From positions 3,534,001 to 3,598,000 of the forward strand of contig NZ_CP018082.1 of assembly GCF_001886715.1 (NCBI RefSeq): a stretch of DNA of 64,000 bases, read 5' to 3'. A program made the position numbers and the translations under genes. The notes beneath the pieces were generated by a model that ran no database searches, was not told the DNA's origin, and worked only from the letters and a program-made list of their open reading frames with translations. Every line of letters starts with the position of its first letter. Position 1 is the first letter of the stretch. Below, piece by piece: positions 26,801 to 34,913 of the stretch. The DNA comes from Nocardia mangyaensis (GTDB lineage: Bacteria > Actinomycetota > Actinomycetes > Mycobacteriales > Mycobacteriaceae).

Positions 26801-27163
26801 GGCCAGATCGGGCACTTCGAGGATCTGGATCGCCCGCTCGCGCACCTCGGGGCAGTGCTGGCTGGTCACCGTGTCGATCACCGCTCGATTGCGGGTCACC
26901 GCGGCATTGATGCCGCCGCTGCGCGCCGCCCAGTTGTGCACGGTGCCGTTGAACGACACCTTCGCCACCGCCGTGCCCTGGGTGCGCCAGTTGTCGAGTT
27001 CGGGCGCGATCATGTCGCACAGGTGCGCCGCGGCCTCGTCGGAGACCTCGGGGGAGTCCGCGGGTACCGGCGGGAGCCCGGGTTCGGGGGCTTCGGTGCT
27101 GGTCGCGCATCCGGTGAGGGCGAGAACGCCGATCAGGACGGCACCCGCTAGGCGTCTGGTCAT
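26780..27163 (-). CDS. Small lipoprotein, SigF-region
   Basis: A 127-residue secreted lipoprotein: basic start MTRRLAG, hydrophobic core and lipobox LTGC with Cys19. The mature part (AAAHLCDMIAPELDNWRTQG, then VTSQHCPEVRERAIQILEV) has two Cys that could pair and resembles short actinobacterial lipoproteins of unknown function. ATG 27163 is the only start placing the lipobox correctly; the frame runs on to 27646 as shadow. It diverges from the second anti-sigma gene, and a SigF-type promoter on this strand (27208-27232) precedes it by 44 bases. Confidence 0.78.
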   Translation of the reverse strand: MTRRLAGAVLIGVLALTGCATSTEAPEPGLPPVPADSPEVSDEAAAHLCDMIAPELDNWRTQGTAVAKVSFNGTVHNWAARSGGINAAVTRNRAVIDTVTSQHCPEVRERAIQILEVPDLASALAGF

Positions 27164-27207
27164 GGCGAGATCATCTCCGTTCGCCGTAGTTGTCCTGCTG
27201 TGGGCGA

Positions 27208-27232
27208 ATGCCCCGCGCCGACGCGACCAAAC
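27208..27232 (-). promoter_or_regulatory. SigF-type promoter (GTTT-N15-GGGCAT), minus strand
   Basis: On the minus strand GTTT (27232-27229), 15 bases, then GGGCAT (27213-27208); one base from the consensus -10. It would transcribe the lipoprotein gene. Its -35 lies in a palindrome shared with the plus-strand promoter. Confidence 0.6.
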
Positions 27233-27235
27233 GGC

Positions 27236-27260
27236 GTTTGGCCGACGGTATCGAGGGTAG
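27236..27260 (+). promoter_or_regulatory. SigF-type promoter (GTTT-N15-GGGTAG), plus strand
   Basis: GTTT at 27236-27239, 15 bases, GGGTAG at 27255-27260; one base from GGGTAT. It lies 51 bases upstream of the second anti-sigma GTG. The 15-base palindrome CCAAACGGCGTTTGG (27227-27241) supplies the -35 element of both divergent promoters. Confidence 0.65.
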
Positions 27261-27311
27261 GCGCTGGGAGACCCACTCCGGCGGAAACGACATCCTGGGA
27301 GGAGGTACGCC

Positions 27312-27743
27312 GTGGTTTCGAGCGAGCGGATCATCGCGGATTCACGACAGTCGGCCTCGGTCCACGTCCGGATCGGCGCGGAGCTCGGGCAGCTGGTACT
27401 GGTCCGCGCCATCGCCGAAACAGCCGCCCTCCTTTCCGAATTCACCCTCGACGAGGTGGCCGACATACGCATGGCGCTCGACGAGGCGGCCACCTGCCTG
27501 ATACTGGCCGCCGCGCCCGGATCGCAGATCCGGTGCGAGTTCATCGCCGACGGTTTCCGGATGCGGATCACCGTGCGGGGGGTGTGCGCCGAGCCCGACC
27601 CGGTCAACGAATCGGGGCTCGGCTGGAATGTGCTCCACACGATCACCGACCACTTGGCGGTCGAACACGCGCCTTATGACACGGTCCGTAGTGGTTGGCC
27701 GGTGGTCGTGACGTTCAGTCGCGTGCGGCGGCTGCATCGGTGA
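27312..27743 (+). CDS. Second UsfX/RsbW-like anti-sigma factor
   Basis: A 143-residue paralogue of the protein at 24876-25313. The core MALDEAATCLILAAAPGSQI again matches the UsfX DEVCT segment and lacks the N-box Asn, and SGLGWNVLHTITDHLAVEHA matches the C-terminal segment. GTG 27312 has GGAGG six bases upstream. A strong SigF-type promoter precedes it, so it would provide negative feedback on SigF or act on another sigma factor. It overlaps by 29 bp the 3' end of the convergent iron-enzyme gene. Confidence 0.8.
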   Translation: MVSSERIIADSRQSASVHVRIGAELGQLVLVRAIAETAALLSEFTLDEVADIRMALDEAATCLILAAAPGSQIRCEFIADGFRMRITVRGVCAEPDPVNESGLGWNVLHTITDHLAVEHAPYDTVRSGWPVVVTFSRVRRLHR

Positions 27744-28731
27744 CCGGATCGTTCCGCAGCAGTGAGCTTCGTCCCGCGCGCCAACAGGTCAGCACGTGGT
27801 CGGCGAAGCGGTCCTCGAGCAGGGTGGTGGCCTGGATGCCGAACACGATGGTCGCGGCCGAATCCGGTTCTCCGGCAAGTAGTTCGGCGATCACCTCGCG
27901 GCGAATCACCTGCTCGTGCACGGCGTCGGCCTCGACGTGCTCGGTGTAGAAGTGCTCGCACGCCGGATGCGGGAGCAGGGTGCGCGCCAAGGCCGCGAGC
28001 CGACGCGAGGCGGGCGAGGAGGTGATCTCGGTGGCGGCGAAATGGCCCACCGAGGCGGCGCGCAGAGCGCGGTGCAGGCCGAACAGCGACATCATGTCGA
28101 CCAGGGCGAGCATGGGCGCGGGGACGACGTCGAGATAGTGCAGGTAGCCCGGCTCGAGCTCGGCGCCGGCCAGCAGATCGGCGAACAGCTGCGCGTGGAC
28201 GCGGTCGCCCCGGCCGCCGCCGAACTCGTCGAACTCCACCGCGACCAGCGCCGCTTTCGCCAGCCCGCGTAACCGGGGGATGACCCACGCATTGGGGTCG
28301 GCCTCGATGTGGTGGTAGATCGACCGGTGCACGAAGTATTCGCGGAGGTGATCGGGGGTCCCCTGGTCGGCGAGGAATCCGGCGATCCCGTCGGTGTCGC
28401 GGGTCGGTTCGAGCAGCCGATCGAGTTCGGTGTCGACGTCGTCGCCGCCGGGTACATCAGCGCGCAGGGCGGTGAGGAAAGACTGTTCCAGGTCGCGACG
28501 CAGGCGCAAGAGGTCTGGATCCCATTCCCAGTTCTCGTCGACCTCAGCGAAGCCCTGGTAGTGCAATTCGTAGCAGGTGTGCAGCGCCAGCAGCAGGTCC
28601 TCGCCGTAGGGATCGGCGTTGGTCGCCAGGGGCGCGCCCGATCCCGGTGGGCCCGTGAGCAATTCGGTCACGGCGGCGGAGAGCTCGCCGCGCGGGAGGG
28701 GCAGGCGGCGGGTTTCGGCGGTGCTGGTCAT
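27715..28731 (-). CDS. Iron-containing redox enzyme (heme-oxygenase-like diiron fold)
   Basis: A 338-residue all-helical protein of the iron-containing redox enzyme family. Acidic/His pairs expected for a diiron site are seen: HTCYELHYQGF near residue 52, HRSIYHHIEADPNAW near 133, VEFDEFGGGR near 157 and HPACEHFYTEHVEADAVHEQ near 265. The substrate is unknown. ATG 28731 overlaps the CDGSH gene stop by 4 bp. The operon order (membrane protein, methyltransferase, CDGSH, this gene) suggests a redox or iron-sulfur linked role, with the CDGSH protein as possible electron carrier. Confidence 0.82.
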   Translation of the reverse strand: MTSTAETRRLPLPRGELSAAVTELLTGPPGSGAPLATNADPYGEDLLLALHTCYELHYQGFAEVDENWEWDPDLLRLRRDLEQSFLTALRADVPGGDDVDTELDRLLEPTRDTDGIAGFLADQGTPDHLREYFVHRSIYHHIEADPNAWVIPRLRGLAKAALVAVEFDEFGGGRGDRVHAQLFADLLAGAELEPGYLHYLDVVPAPMLALVDMMSLFGLHRALRAASVGHFAATEITSSPASRRLAALARTLLPHPACEHFYTEHVEADAVHEQVIRREVIAELLAGEPDSAATIVFGIQATTLLEDRFADHVLTCWRAGRSSLLRNDPVTDAAAARD

Positions 28732-28973
28732 CGGTCGGTACTCCCGGATTCTCGGCGGTGTGTGCGCCGGTGGCTGGTGTCGCAGAGCGGGTAGATCGCC
28801 GAGCGACGGCACAGGCACAGCGCGACCCGGAAGCGGTCGCAGTGCAGCACGGTGCCGTCGGCGGTGACCAGGTCGATCGGGCCGTCGACGAGGGCGGGAC
28901 CGTCGTCGGTGAGCACGATCCGTCGGCGATCAGGCGAGGTCGACGACGGCGGGATATGAGGTTCGCTCGACAC
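28728..28973 (-). CDS. CDGSH-type iron-sulfur protein
   Basis: An 81-residue protein with a CDGSH-like [2Fe-2S] motif near its C-terminus: CLCRRSAIYPLCDTSH, giving Cys-x-Cys, Cys and His ligands with the usual Pro. The central CDG is CDT here. GTG 28973 overlaps the upstream methyltransferase by 44 bp; a shorter start at GTG in the segment IVLTDDGP would reduce the overlap and fits some homologues. It shares an ATGA junction with the diiron-type enzyme and probably passes electrons to it. Confidence 0.8.
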   Translation of the reverse strand: MSSEPHIPPSSTSPDRRRIVLTDDGPALVDGPIDLVTADGTVLHCDRFRVALCLCRRSAIYPLCDTSHRRTHRRESGSTDR

Positions 28974-29604
28974 GGATCACCACCAGTCGCTCGTCGTCCT
29001 GTCCGGGGGCGATGAGGCCGTGGGCGGCCAGCCAGCGAGCGCGGGCCCGCAACACCGGGCCGAACGGGACGGTGCCCGCGGCGATCACCGATGCTCGCGC
29101 CCCGTGGTCACGCAACTGGGCCAGGCTCCGATCGGTATCGCTGATCGCCGAGTGCACAATCAACCCGACGCCGCGATCGGTGAGCAGGTCCGGCAGTGTC
29201 GCGCACAACCGGTCGAGGACGCTCCGGCCGCTCGGGCCGGCATCCCAGGCCAGCGCTGCCCCGTCGCCGCGATCCCGCACGGCGGGTACATACGGCGGAT
29301 TGGCCAGCACCACGTCGAAACGTGGCAAGTGCAGGGCGGCGGCGAAATCGCCGTGCAACAACCGTATCGGCACCCCCCGCAACCGGCAGTTCAGCCACGT
29401 CGACAGCAACGCGTTGCGCGACAAGTCGACCGCGGTGACACTGCAGGCCCCGGCCCTGGCCGCAGCGAGTGCCACCACGCCGGTGCCCGCGCACACCTCG
29501 AGCACTCGGCCGCCGCGCAGCCCCGGAAGCTCGCGCAGCGCGCGTGCCAGCAGCCAGGTGTCGGCCTGAGGGCGGTAGACACCTGGCGCTCGGAAGACGA
29601 TCAC
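28930..29604 (-). CDS. HemK/PrmC-like N5-glutamine methyltransferase
   Basis: A 224-residue SAM-dependent methyltransferase. Motif I is VLEVCAGTGVVALAAARAG near residue 35, and the signature NPPYVP near residue 103 marks the HemK/Mtq2/RlmG group that methylates Gln or Asn side chains or exocyclic amines. It is shorter than PrmC and lacks its N-terminal helical domain, so release factor is not a certain target. GTG 29604 begins one base after the stop of the small membrane protein, so the genes are co-transcribed. Confidence 0.85.
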   Translation of the reverse strand: MIVFRAPGVYRPQADTWLLARALRELPGLRGGRVLEVCAGTGVVALAAARAGACSVTAVDLSRNALLSTWLNCRLRGVPIRLLHGDFAAALHLPRFDVVLANPPYVPAVRDRGDGAALAWDAGPSGRSVLDRLCATLPDLLTDRGVGLIVHSAISDTDRSLAQLRDHGARASVIAAGTVPFGPVLRARARWLAAHGLIAPGQDDERLVVIRVERTSYPAVVDLA

Positions 29605-29605
29605 C

Positions 29606-29863
29606 TCACCGGGCCTTCACCCGGCGATGCTCGGCCACCACGATGCCGATGCCACCCAGCAGGCACACCCCGCACAACGCGCCGGCGATCACCGCCCACC
29701 CCGCGAACCCGTATCCGGCCGCGGTGAGCGTCAGCGCGAGCAGGACCAAACCCACCGCGACGAGGGCGAGGCCGGGCCAATTGCGGGTGTCCTCGATGGA
29801 TTCGCCCGCGTGCGGGCGAATGGTCCGGGACTCGTCGGGGAATTCGTGGTCGGGCTGGTTCAT
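29606..29863 (-). CDS. Small two-helix membrane protein (paralogue)
   Basis: An 85-residue paralogue of the protein at 23880-24182. Both share an acidic N-terminus, GESIED-x-x-NWPGL, a first helix, the TLTAAGYGFAGWA hinge, a second helix and an AEH-R-x-K tail. First gene of the operon with the methyltransferase, CDGSH and diiron-type enzymes. GAAAGGA precedes the ATG. Function unknown. The pair of copies on opposite strands 5.4 kb apart suggests an old duplication. Confidence 0.75.
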   Translation of the reverse strand: MNQPDHEFPDESRTIRPHAGESIEDTRNWPGLALVAVGLVLLALTLTAAGYGFAGWAVIAGALCGVCLLGGIGIVVAEHRRVKAR

Positions 29864-30013
29864 CAGGTGCGTTCCTTTCGCTGCTGCGTCACGGTCTTGT
29901 TCTCGACATGCCCCGATCTCGGCGAAACAATCAGCGACCGCGATTGTGTGGACCGGAGACGGCGGACGACCCTAGGATCGGCGGGATCGTGTCCTGGTCG
30001 TGGGGGGATTGTT

Positions 30014-31156
30014 GTGTCAGCGGTATTCCGGGGTTCGGGCGGCGAGCCGGCCTCCGAATCGGTCGGGCGTCTCCTCGACGAGATCGACGAACTCGTCGAG
30101 GAGAGCATGCGCGGCGGGGAACCGCGGACCGGCTACAACTTCGGCGATCCGAGCTATCCGCCCTGCCCGAATCCGCACTGCACCGAACCGTGGCACGGGC
30201 TCGCGGTCACCGCGCGGATGGCGTTCATGCGCGACTACAGCGGTCTGGACCCGGACTACGACTACGACACCGACGACAGTCCGGTGCTGTGTGCGGGATC
30301 GGCCCGTGCCGGGGGCTGGCAGCCCGCGCCGGAGGACGTGATCGAGGCGTGGCGGGCTGCCCAACTGGCGACGTTCTCGGAGTGGACCGAACCGGAGGTT
30401 CCCGCGCCCGAGACGCCGGTGGCCCGGGCCGAGAAGCTGTGGACCGCGCTGGCCAGGCCTGCGGTGTTGATCGTGGTCGTGAGCTGGCTGATCGCGCTGG
30501 TGTCGATGCTGCTGCCGCCCGCGCAGTGGCGCTGGCTGACCATCGGTGTCGGCATCATGGCGCCGATGTGGTTCGGCTGGCTCTATGCTCGGGCCGAGAC
30601 GATCTTGCCCGCCGGCTACGCGCGTCGACGCCTGCGCGCCCGCCCGACCGCGCTGGCCGCCGCGGCACTGATGATCGTGGTCGGTTGGATACCCGCGCAC
30701 TGGGGAAGGTCCGCACCCGCCGACGCCGGTGACGTGCGGGCGGGGTACTTCGCGCTCCTCGTCGCCTGCGCGGTCGCGTGCCTCGGCCATGCCGTGGTAC
30801 AGGTGGGACGCGTACGACTACGCGCGAGCGCCGAGCAGGAGGAGTTCGACGCGGCCGAGCACGGCGAGAGTCTGTATCTGCGTGGTTTCGGCTGGATGCT
30901 GTTCGTCCTGCCGATCACCCTCCTGTTCGGCTGGATCGTGGGATATTTCGCGTTCCAGCCGGCGGCGATGTGGGCGGCCGTCGCGCTCGTCACGGTGATC
31001 GTCGCGACCTTCTTCCTCGAGGCCGCGGTGGTGAAGATCGTCACGAAAGCCCATGATTCCGTAGATATCCCGATGATCGTGTTCTTCACGATCGGGATCG
31101 GCGCGCTGCTGGTGTGGTCGGTACTCCGCCTTGCCGCCGCACCGCTGCGCCTGTGA
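30014..31156 (+). CDS. Multi-pass membrane protein with N-terminal Cys/His motif
   Basis: A 380-residue protein. Residues 1-125 are soluble and acidic and contain CPNPHCTEPWHGLAVTARM, a Cys/His cluster also found in small actinobacterial and phage proteins, possibly zinc-binding. From about residue 148 there are six or so transmembrane helices (for example VLIVVVSWLIALVSMLL and TLLFGWIVGYFAF). GTG 30014 is chosen because a GGGGGG run lies six bases upstream. It is divergent from the small membrane protein operon. The family is not recognised; it looks lineage-specific. Confidence 0.72.
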   Translation: MSAVFRGSGGEPASESVGRLLDEIDELVEESMRGGEPRTGYNFGDPSYPPCPNPHCTEPWHGLAVTARMAFMRDYSGLDPDYDYDTDDSPVLCAGSARAGGWQPAPEDVIEAWRAAQLATFSEWTEPEVPAPETPVARAEKLWTALARPAVLIVVVSWLIALVSMLLPPAQWRWLTIGVGIMAPMWFGWLYARAETILPAGYARRRLRARPTALAAAALMIVVGWIPAHWGRSAPADAGDVRAGYFALLVACAVACLGHAVVQVGRVRLRASAEQEEFDAAEHGESLYLRGFGWMLFVLPITLLFGWIVGYFAFQPAAMWAAVALVTVIVATFFLEAAVVKIVTKAHDSVDIPMIVFFTIGIGALLVWSVLRLAAAPLRL

Positions 31157-31189
31157 GGTGTCCCCAGTTCGCTCCGACCGAAGGTTGAC

Positions 31190-32734
31190 ATGACCCCAAC
31201 CACCGATCAGCCGCCGACGATCACCTGCGGCGGTCGTGTCCGCCGGCAGGCAGAGGCCCATCACCGGGCGGGTCTGCTCGCCACCGCGCTGCTGGGCGCC
31301 GGGGTCGAACGCGGGGAACGGGTCGCGGTGATGGCTCGCAACGACATCGAGTTCCTCGAGGTCTGCCTCGCCATCGCCTCCGCCGGGGCCAACCCGGTAC
31401 CGATCAACACCCGCTGGCGGGCCGGTGAGGTGGCGCATGTACTGGCCGACTGCGCACCGCGGATTGTCTTCGCGCACACCGAATTCGTGCCGGTCGTCGA
31501 AGACGCGCTGAGCCGGGCCGGGCTCGACGCGCCCGTCGTCGAGATCGCCATGCCGACGGAGACGCTCGTCGAAGCCGGGCTCGACCCCGCAGGGGCGACG
31601 CCGACCGGACGCCACCGGCTGTTCGAGGAGTGGATCGCCACCCAGCACACGCCGGTCGGCCATCTCGAGGGCGCGGTGGCCGATTCGATGGGCCTGATCT
31701 ACACCTCGGGCACCACCGGTACGCCCAAAGGCGTACTGCGTGAACGGATGACGCCGCACCAGCTGCTCTCGATCGCGGGTGGCATCGCGCAGCGGATGGG
31801 CTTGGCGCCGGGCGGGCGGATGCTGGTGGCCGGGCCGATGTATCACACCTCGCCGAACGCGGTCGCCGTGCTCGCGCTGCGGATGGGCACCGACATCACC
31901 ATCATGCCGCGCTGGGACAGCGAACGGTTCCTGCAGCTGGTCGCCCAGCACCGCATTCAACAGGCGAAGATTGTGCCGACCATGCTCTCGCGGCTGCTGT
32001 CACTGCCCGAGGAGGTCCGGCACCGCTACGACATCTCCTCGCTCAGCCATCTCATCCACTCCGCGGCGCCGTGCCCACCGGCGATCAAACGCGCCGCCAT
32101 CGACTGGTTCGGCGAGGCCGTCATCGAGTACTTCGGCTCGACCGAGACCGGCACGATCACCTGGATCGGGGCGCGGGAGTGGCTGGCGCATCCGGGCAGT
32201 GTCGGCCGACCGGTCGACGGGTCGGCGGTGGCGATCCTCGACGAGGAGGGCACCGCGCTGCCCGCCGGGCGGACCGGACGCGTCTACGTGCGCGGCGCCG
32301 ACTACTGGCCCGCCTTCGGCTACCTGCACCGCGAGGGCGCGGTGACCGCACACGACGACCTGATCTGGGTAGGCGACACCGGTCACCTCGATGCCGACGG
32401 TTTCCTCTTTCTGACCGGTCGTTCCAGTGAGATCGTGATCCGCGGCGGGGTCAACATCTCGCCGGCCGAGATCGAGAACGCCGTGATGGCGATACCGGCG
32501 GTCGAGGATGTCGCGGTGTTCGGCGTGCCCTCCGGCGATGATCTGGGAGAAGCGCTGGTGGCGTATGTGGTGCCGCGGCCGGGATTCTCGCTGGATGCCG
32601 ACGAGGTGCGCGCCAGGCTGACTGGTGAGCTGGCGAACTACAAAGTGCCCTCGGAGATTCGCATCGTCGACACGGTGCCGCGCGACGACTCGGGAAAGAT
32701 CTACAAGCGCGAGCTGCGCGACTCCCACCGCTGA
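31190..32734 (+). CDS. Acyl-CoA synthetase (AMP-forming)
   Basis: A 514-residue ANL-superfamily ligase that activates a carboxylic acid as acyl-AMP and then acyl-CoA. P-loop YTSGTTGTPKG near residue 171, YFGSTETG near 314, WVGDTGHLDADG near 392, and the catalytic Lys in DSGKIYKREL near residue 503. Length is normal. It follows the membrane protein by 33 bases on the same strand. Substrate unknown. Downstream, on the opposite strand, is a truncated sirtuin remnant. Confidence 0.9.
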   Translation: MTPTTDQPPTITCGGRVRRQAEAHHRAGLLATALLGAGVERGERVAVMARNDIEFLEVCLAIASAGANPVPINTRWRAGEVAHVLADCAPRIVFAHTEFVPVVEDALSRAGLDAPVVEIAMPTETLVEAGLDPAGATPTGRHRLFEEWIATQHTPVGHLEGAVADSMGLIYTSGTTGTPKGVLRERMTPHQLLSIAGGIAQRMGLAPGGRMLVAGPMYHTSPNAVAVLALRMGTDITIMPRWDSERFLQLVAQHRIQQAKIVPTMLSRLLSLPEEVRHRYDISSLSHLIHSAAPCPPAIKRAAIDWFGEAVIEYFGSTETGTITWIGAREWLAHPGSVGRPVDGSAVAILDEEGTALPAGRTGRVYVRGADYWPAFGYLHREGAVTAHDDLIWVGDTGHLDADGFLFLTGRSSEIVIRGGVNISPAEIENAVMAIPAVEDVAVFGVPSGDDLGEALVAYVVPRPGFSLDADEVRARLTGELANYKVPSEIRIVDTVPRDDSGKIYKRELRDSHR

Positions 32735-32770
32735 GCACCGTGGAGCGGCGAAGGCGGGGCGCCGGCGTCA

Positions 32771-32970
32771 GGGCGGCATGGGGCTCGGCGCGCCAGGCCG
32801 GGTGCTCGGCGCGCATGAGCCAGGACCGGCGGCGGATGTCGGGGTCGCGCAGGTAGTGGTCGGAGGTGACCAGCTTCTCGGCGTCGGGGTCGCGCTGCCA
32901 CAGTCCGTTCGGGTCGCGATAGTCGGGGATGCCGCTGTCGGTGGAGACATCGGCGCCACGGTATTTCCCC
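32771..32970 (-). pseudogene. Sir2-type NAD-dependent deacetylase, N-terminal remnant
   Basis: Translating the minus strand gives about 65 residues closely matching the start of class sirtuins: GADVSTDSGIPDYR (the NAD-binding GAGxS..GIPDYR motif, with Gly replaced by Asp), then the segments DPDAEKLVT, DPDIRRRSW and PAWRAEPHAA. The match stops abruptly at about 32771; the rest of the catalytic domain (QN-x-D, HG and zinc Cys) is absent. There is no proper start upstream. It lies in the 308-bp gap between the acyl-CoA synthetase and the SCO6745-type gene and explains that gap. Confidence 0.75.
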
Positions 32971-33042
32971 GAACCCGACCCGATCTGACTATTGAACGCT
33001 AAAGTCTGCTGGGAACGGACTTACAGCGGAAGGTGGCAGACG

Positions 33043-33780
33043 ATGACGGCGGCAGCGGTCAAACAGCAGGTGCTCGAACTCGGCGGGGCGTTCATGCTCT
33101 CGCGCGAGGCCCGGCAGTTCGGCACCGATACCGGGGTGCCCGGCTTCCACGGCGCCTACACGCGCGGCCGGGGCGGGGTGCTCGGCGAAGTGGACGCCGA
33201 TGTCGTCACCGCGGCCTTCGGATTCTTCGAACCCGCTTGTGTCCGTGCGGCATGGGAATCGGTGCCGCTGCCCGCCGACAAGGCGGCCGCGGCGTACCTG
33301 AACGCCTGTCAGGAGTTCGGTCGCCGCAAACTGGCTGCCTTCGAGCAGTCCGACCGGCTGGCCGAGCTGTTGGGGCGCGTGGTCGCGGCCGCCTCGCCGG
33401 TGGCCGTGCCGTTGTTCGCGGGGTGGCGGGCGATGCCGGTCGCCGAGGACGGGCGCGGGGCGGTCCTGCAGTTGACGCATGTGCTGCGAGAGCTGCGCGG
33501 TGGCTTGCACCTGCTCGCCGTCACCGCGCAGGGGCTGACCCCGTTGCAGTCGGTGCTGATCGCCGGATCGCCGGTCTCCAACGGTCCGAACCAGGCGCGA
33601 CTCCTCGGCTGGAACGAACCGTTCGAGACGATCACCGACGACCAGCGGGCGCGCTGGACGGCGGCGGAGGCGGTGACCGACGCGCTCATCGCGCCCTGCT
33701 TCGAGGTCCTCGACGCTGACGAGAGTGCCGAACTGGTCACTCTGATGACCGCCGCGCACCGAGTCGCGTTGGTGCGCTAG
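33043..33780 (+). CDS. SCO6745-type helical protein (possible regulator)
   Basis: A 245-residue, mostly helical protein of the SCO6745-like actinobacterial family: FMLSREARQFGTDTG near the N-terminus, then FHGAYTRGRGGVLGEVDADV and the C-terminal WNEPFETITDDQRARW. Function of the family is not established to my knowledge; some members sit next to DNA-binding or lipid genes. No membrane segment or signal. ATG 33043 has GGAAGG upstream. It ends 5 bases before the convergent PPK2 stop. Confidence 0.7.
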   Translation: MTAAAVKQQVLELGGAFMLSREARQFGTDTGVPGFHGAYTRGRGGVLGEVDADVVTAAFGFFEPACVRAAWESVPLPADKAAAAYLNACQEFGRRKLAAFEQSDRLAELLGRVVAAASPVAVPLFAGWRAMPVAEDGRGAVLQLTHVLRELRGGLHLLAVTAQGLTPLQSVLIAGSPVSNGPNQARLLGWNEPFETITDDQRARWTAAEAVTDALIAPCFEVLDADESAELVTLMTAAHRVALVR

Positions 33781-33785
33781 GTCGT

Positions 33786-34742
33786 TCAGGACCCGAGGAC
33801 GTCGCGTCCCCGGCCCACGATGAGCGGGTCGGCGGCGCCGACGATCTCGTCATCCTTGTTCTCGTAGTCGAAGCGCTCGAGTACGTGGCGCATCGCGTTG
33901 AGCCGGGCGCGCTTCTTGTCGTTGCTCTTGACCACGATCCACGGCGCGTGATCGGTGTCGGTGTGCTCGAAGTTCTCTTCCTTGGCGGCGGTGTACTGCT
34001 CCCACTTGTCCAGTGAGGCCAGGTCCATCGGCGAGAGCTTCCACTGTCGGACCGGGTCGACCTGCCGGATGGCAAAGCGGGTGCGCTGCTCCAGCAGCGA
34101 CACCGAGAACCAGAACTTCACCAGGTCGATGCCGTCGTCGACGAGCATGCGCTCGAACAGCGGCACCTGGGCCAGGAAGCGGCGATGCTGTTCGGGCGTG
34201 CAGAAACCCATCACCCGTTCGACACCGGCGCGGTTGTACCAGGACCGGTCGAACAGTACGAGCTCACCGGCGGCGGGCAGATGCTCGACATAGCGCTGGA
34301 AGTACCACTGGGTCGACTCGCGCGCCGAGGGCTTCTCCAACGCGGCCACCCGCGCGCCACGCGGATTCAGGTGCTCCATGAAGCGTTTGATGGTGCCGCC
34401 CTTGCCCGCGGCGTCGCGTCCTTCGAAGACGATGACGATGCGGCGACCGGTCGCCTTCACCCAGTTCTGCAGTTTCAGCAGCTCGATCTGCAGCAATCGT
34501 TTGTCGGCCTCGTACTGCAGACGCGAGAGGCGCTCGTCGTAGGGGTAGCCCTCGCGCCAGGTGTCGACGATCAGGCCACCGGGTTCGGTGAGCAGGATCG
34601 GATCGTCGTCGTCGGTGTCGTCGACGGAGAACGCGGTGGTGTCGGCGAGATCCACCGCGGTCGCGAGATCGGCGATCTCGCTGATCGCGCGCGGGATCGT
34701 GCGTGTCTCGAGCTCGGTCATCCAGGGGACGGTAAACGACAT
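33786..34742 (-). CDS. ppk2: Polyphosphate kinase 2 (PPK2)
   Basis: A 318-residue class I PPK2 that moves phosphate between polyphosphate and nucleotides (ADP/GDP direction is typical). Walker A FEGRDAAGKGGTIKRF near residue 112, lid module and Walker B LVLFDRSWYNRAGVE near 165, and CTPEQHRRFL. A poorly conserved acidic N-terminus (DDTDDDDP) precedes the core. Starts at 34742 or at the Met seven codons later (34721) are both possible; neither has a clear ribosome site. It stands alone, divergent from the secreted protein gene. Confidence 0.93.
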   Translation of the reverse strand: MSFTVPWMTELETRTIPRAISEIADLATAVDLADTTAFSVDDTDDDDPILLTEPGGLIVDTWREGYPYDERLSRLQYEADKRLLQIELLKLQNWVKATGRRIVIVFEGRDAAGKGGTIKRFMEHLNPRGARVAALEKPSARESTQWYFQRYVEHLPAAGELVLFDRSWYNRAGVERVMGFCTPEQHRRFLAQVPLFERMLVDDGIDLVKFWFSVSLLEQRTRFAIRQVDPVRQWKLSPMDLASLDKWEQYTAAKEENFEHTDTDHAPWIVVKSNDKKRARLNAMRHVLERFDYENKDDEIVGAADPLIVGRGRDVLGS

Positions 34743-34913
34743 GCGTGACGCGGGGGTGAACACGCGGTGTGGACGGTTTCCGCTGTCGACCTGGATCGAA
34801 CTGAACGACTGTCCAAGTTGGGCAAGTGTTCATATAACCGGCACTGTTTCGGCAACCGCGAGGTCCTACGTTCGGAGCGCACGTTCGCCCGTTCGAGCCG
34901 GAGATCACCGCGC

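Noticed and set aside
29904..29928. Possible SigF promoter before the small membrane protein operon on the minus strand
   Set aside because: GTTT and GGGCAT occur but only 11 bases apart; SigF spacing is about 15-17.
32701..32901. Small Arg-rich gene in the gap after the acyl-CoA synthetase
   Set aside because: The neighbouring frame on the same strand gives the sirtuin remnant; this frame is low-complexity.
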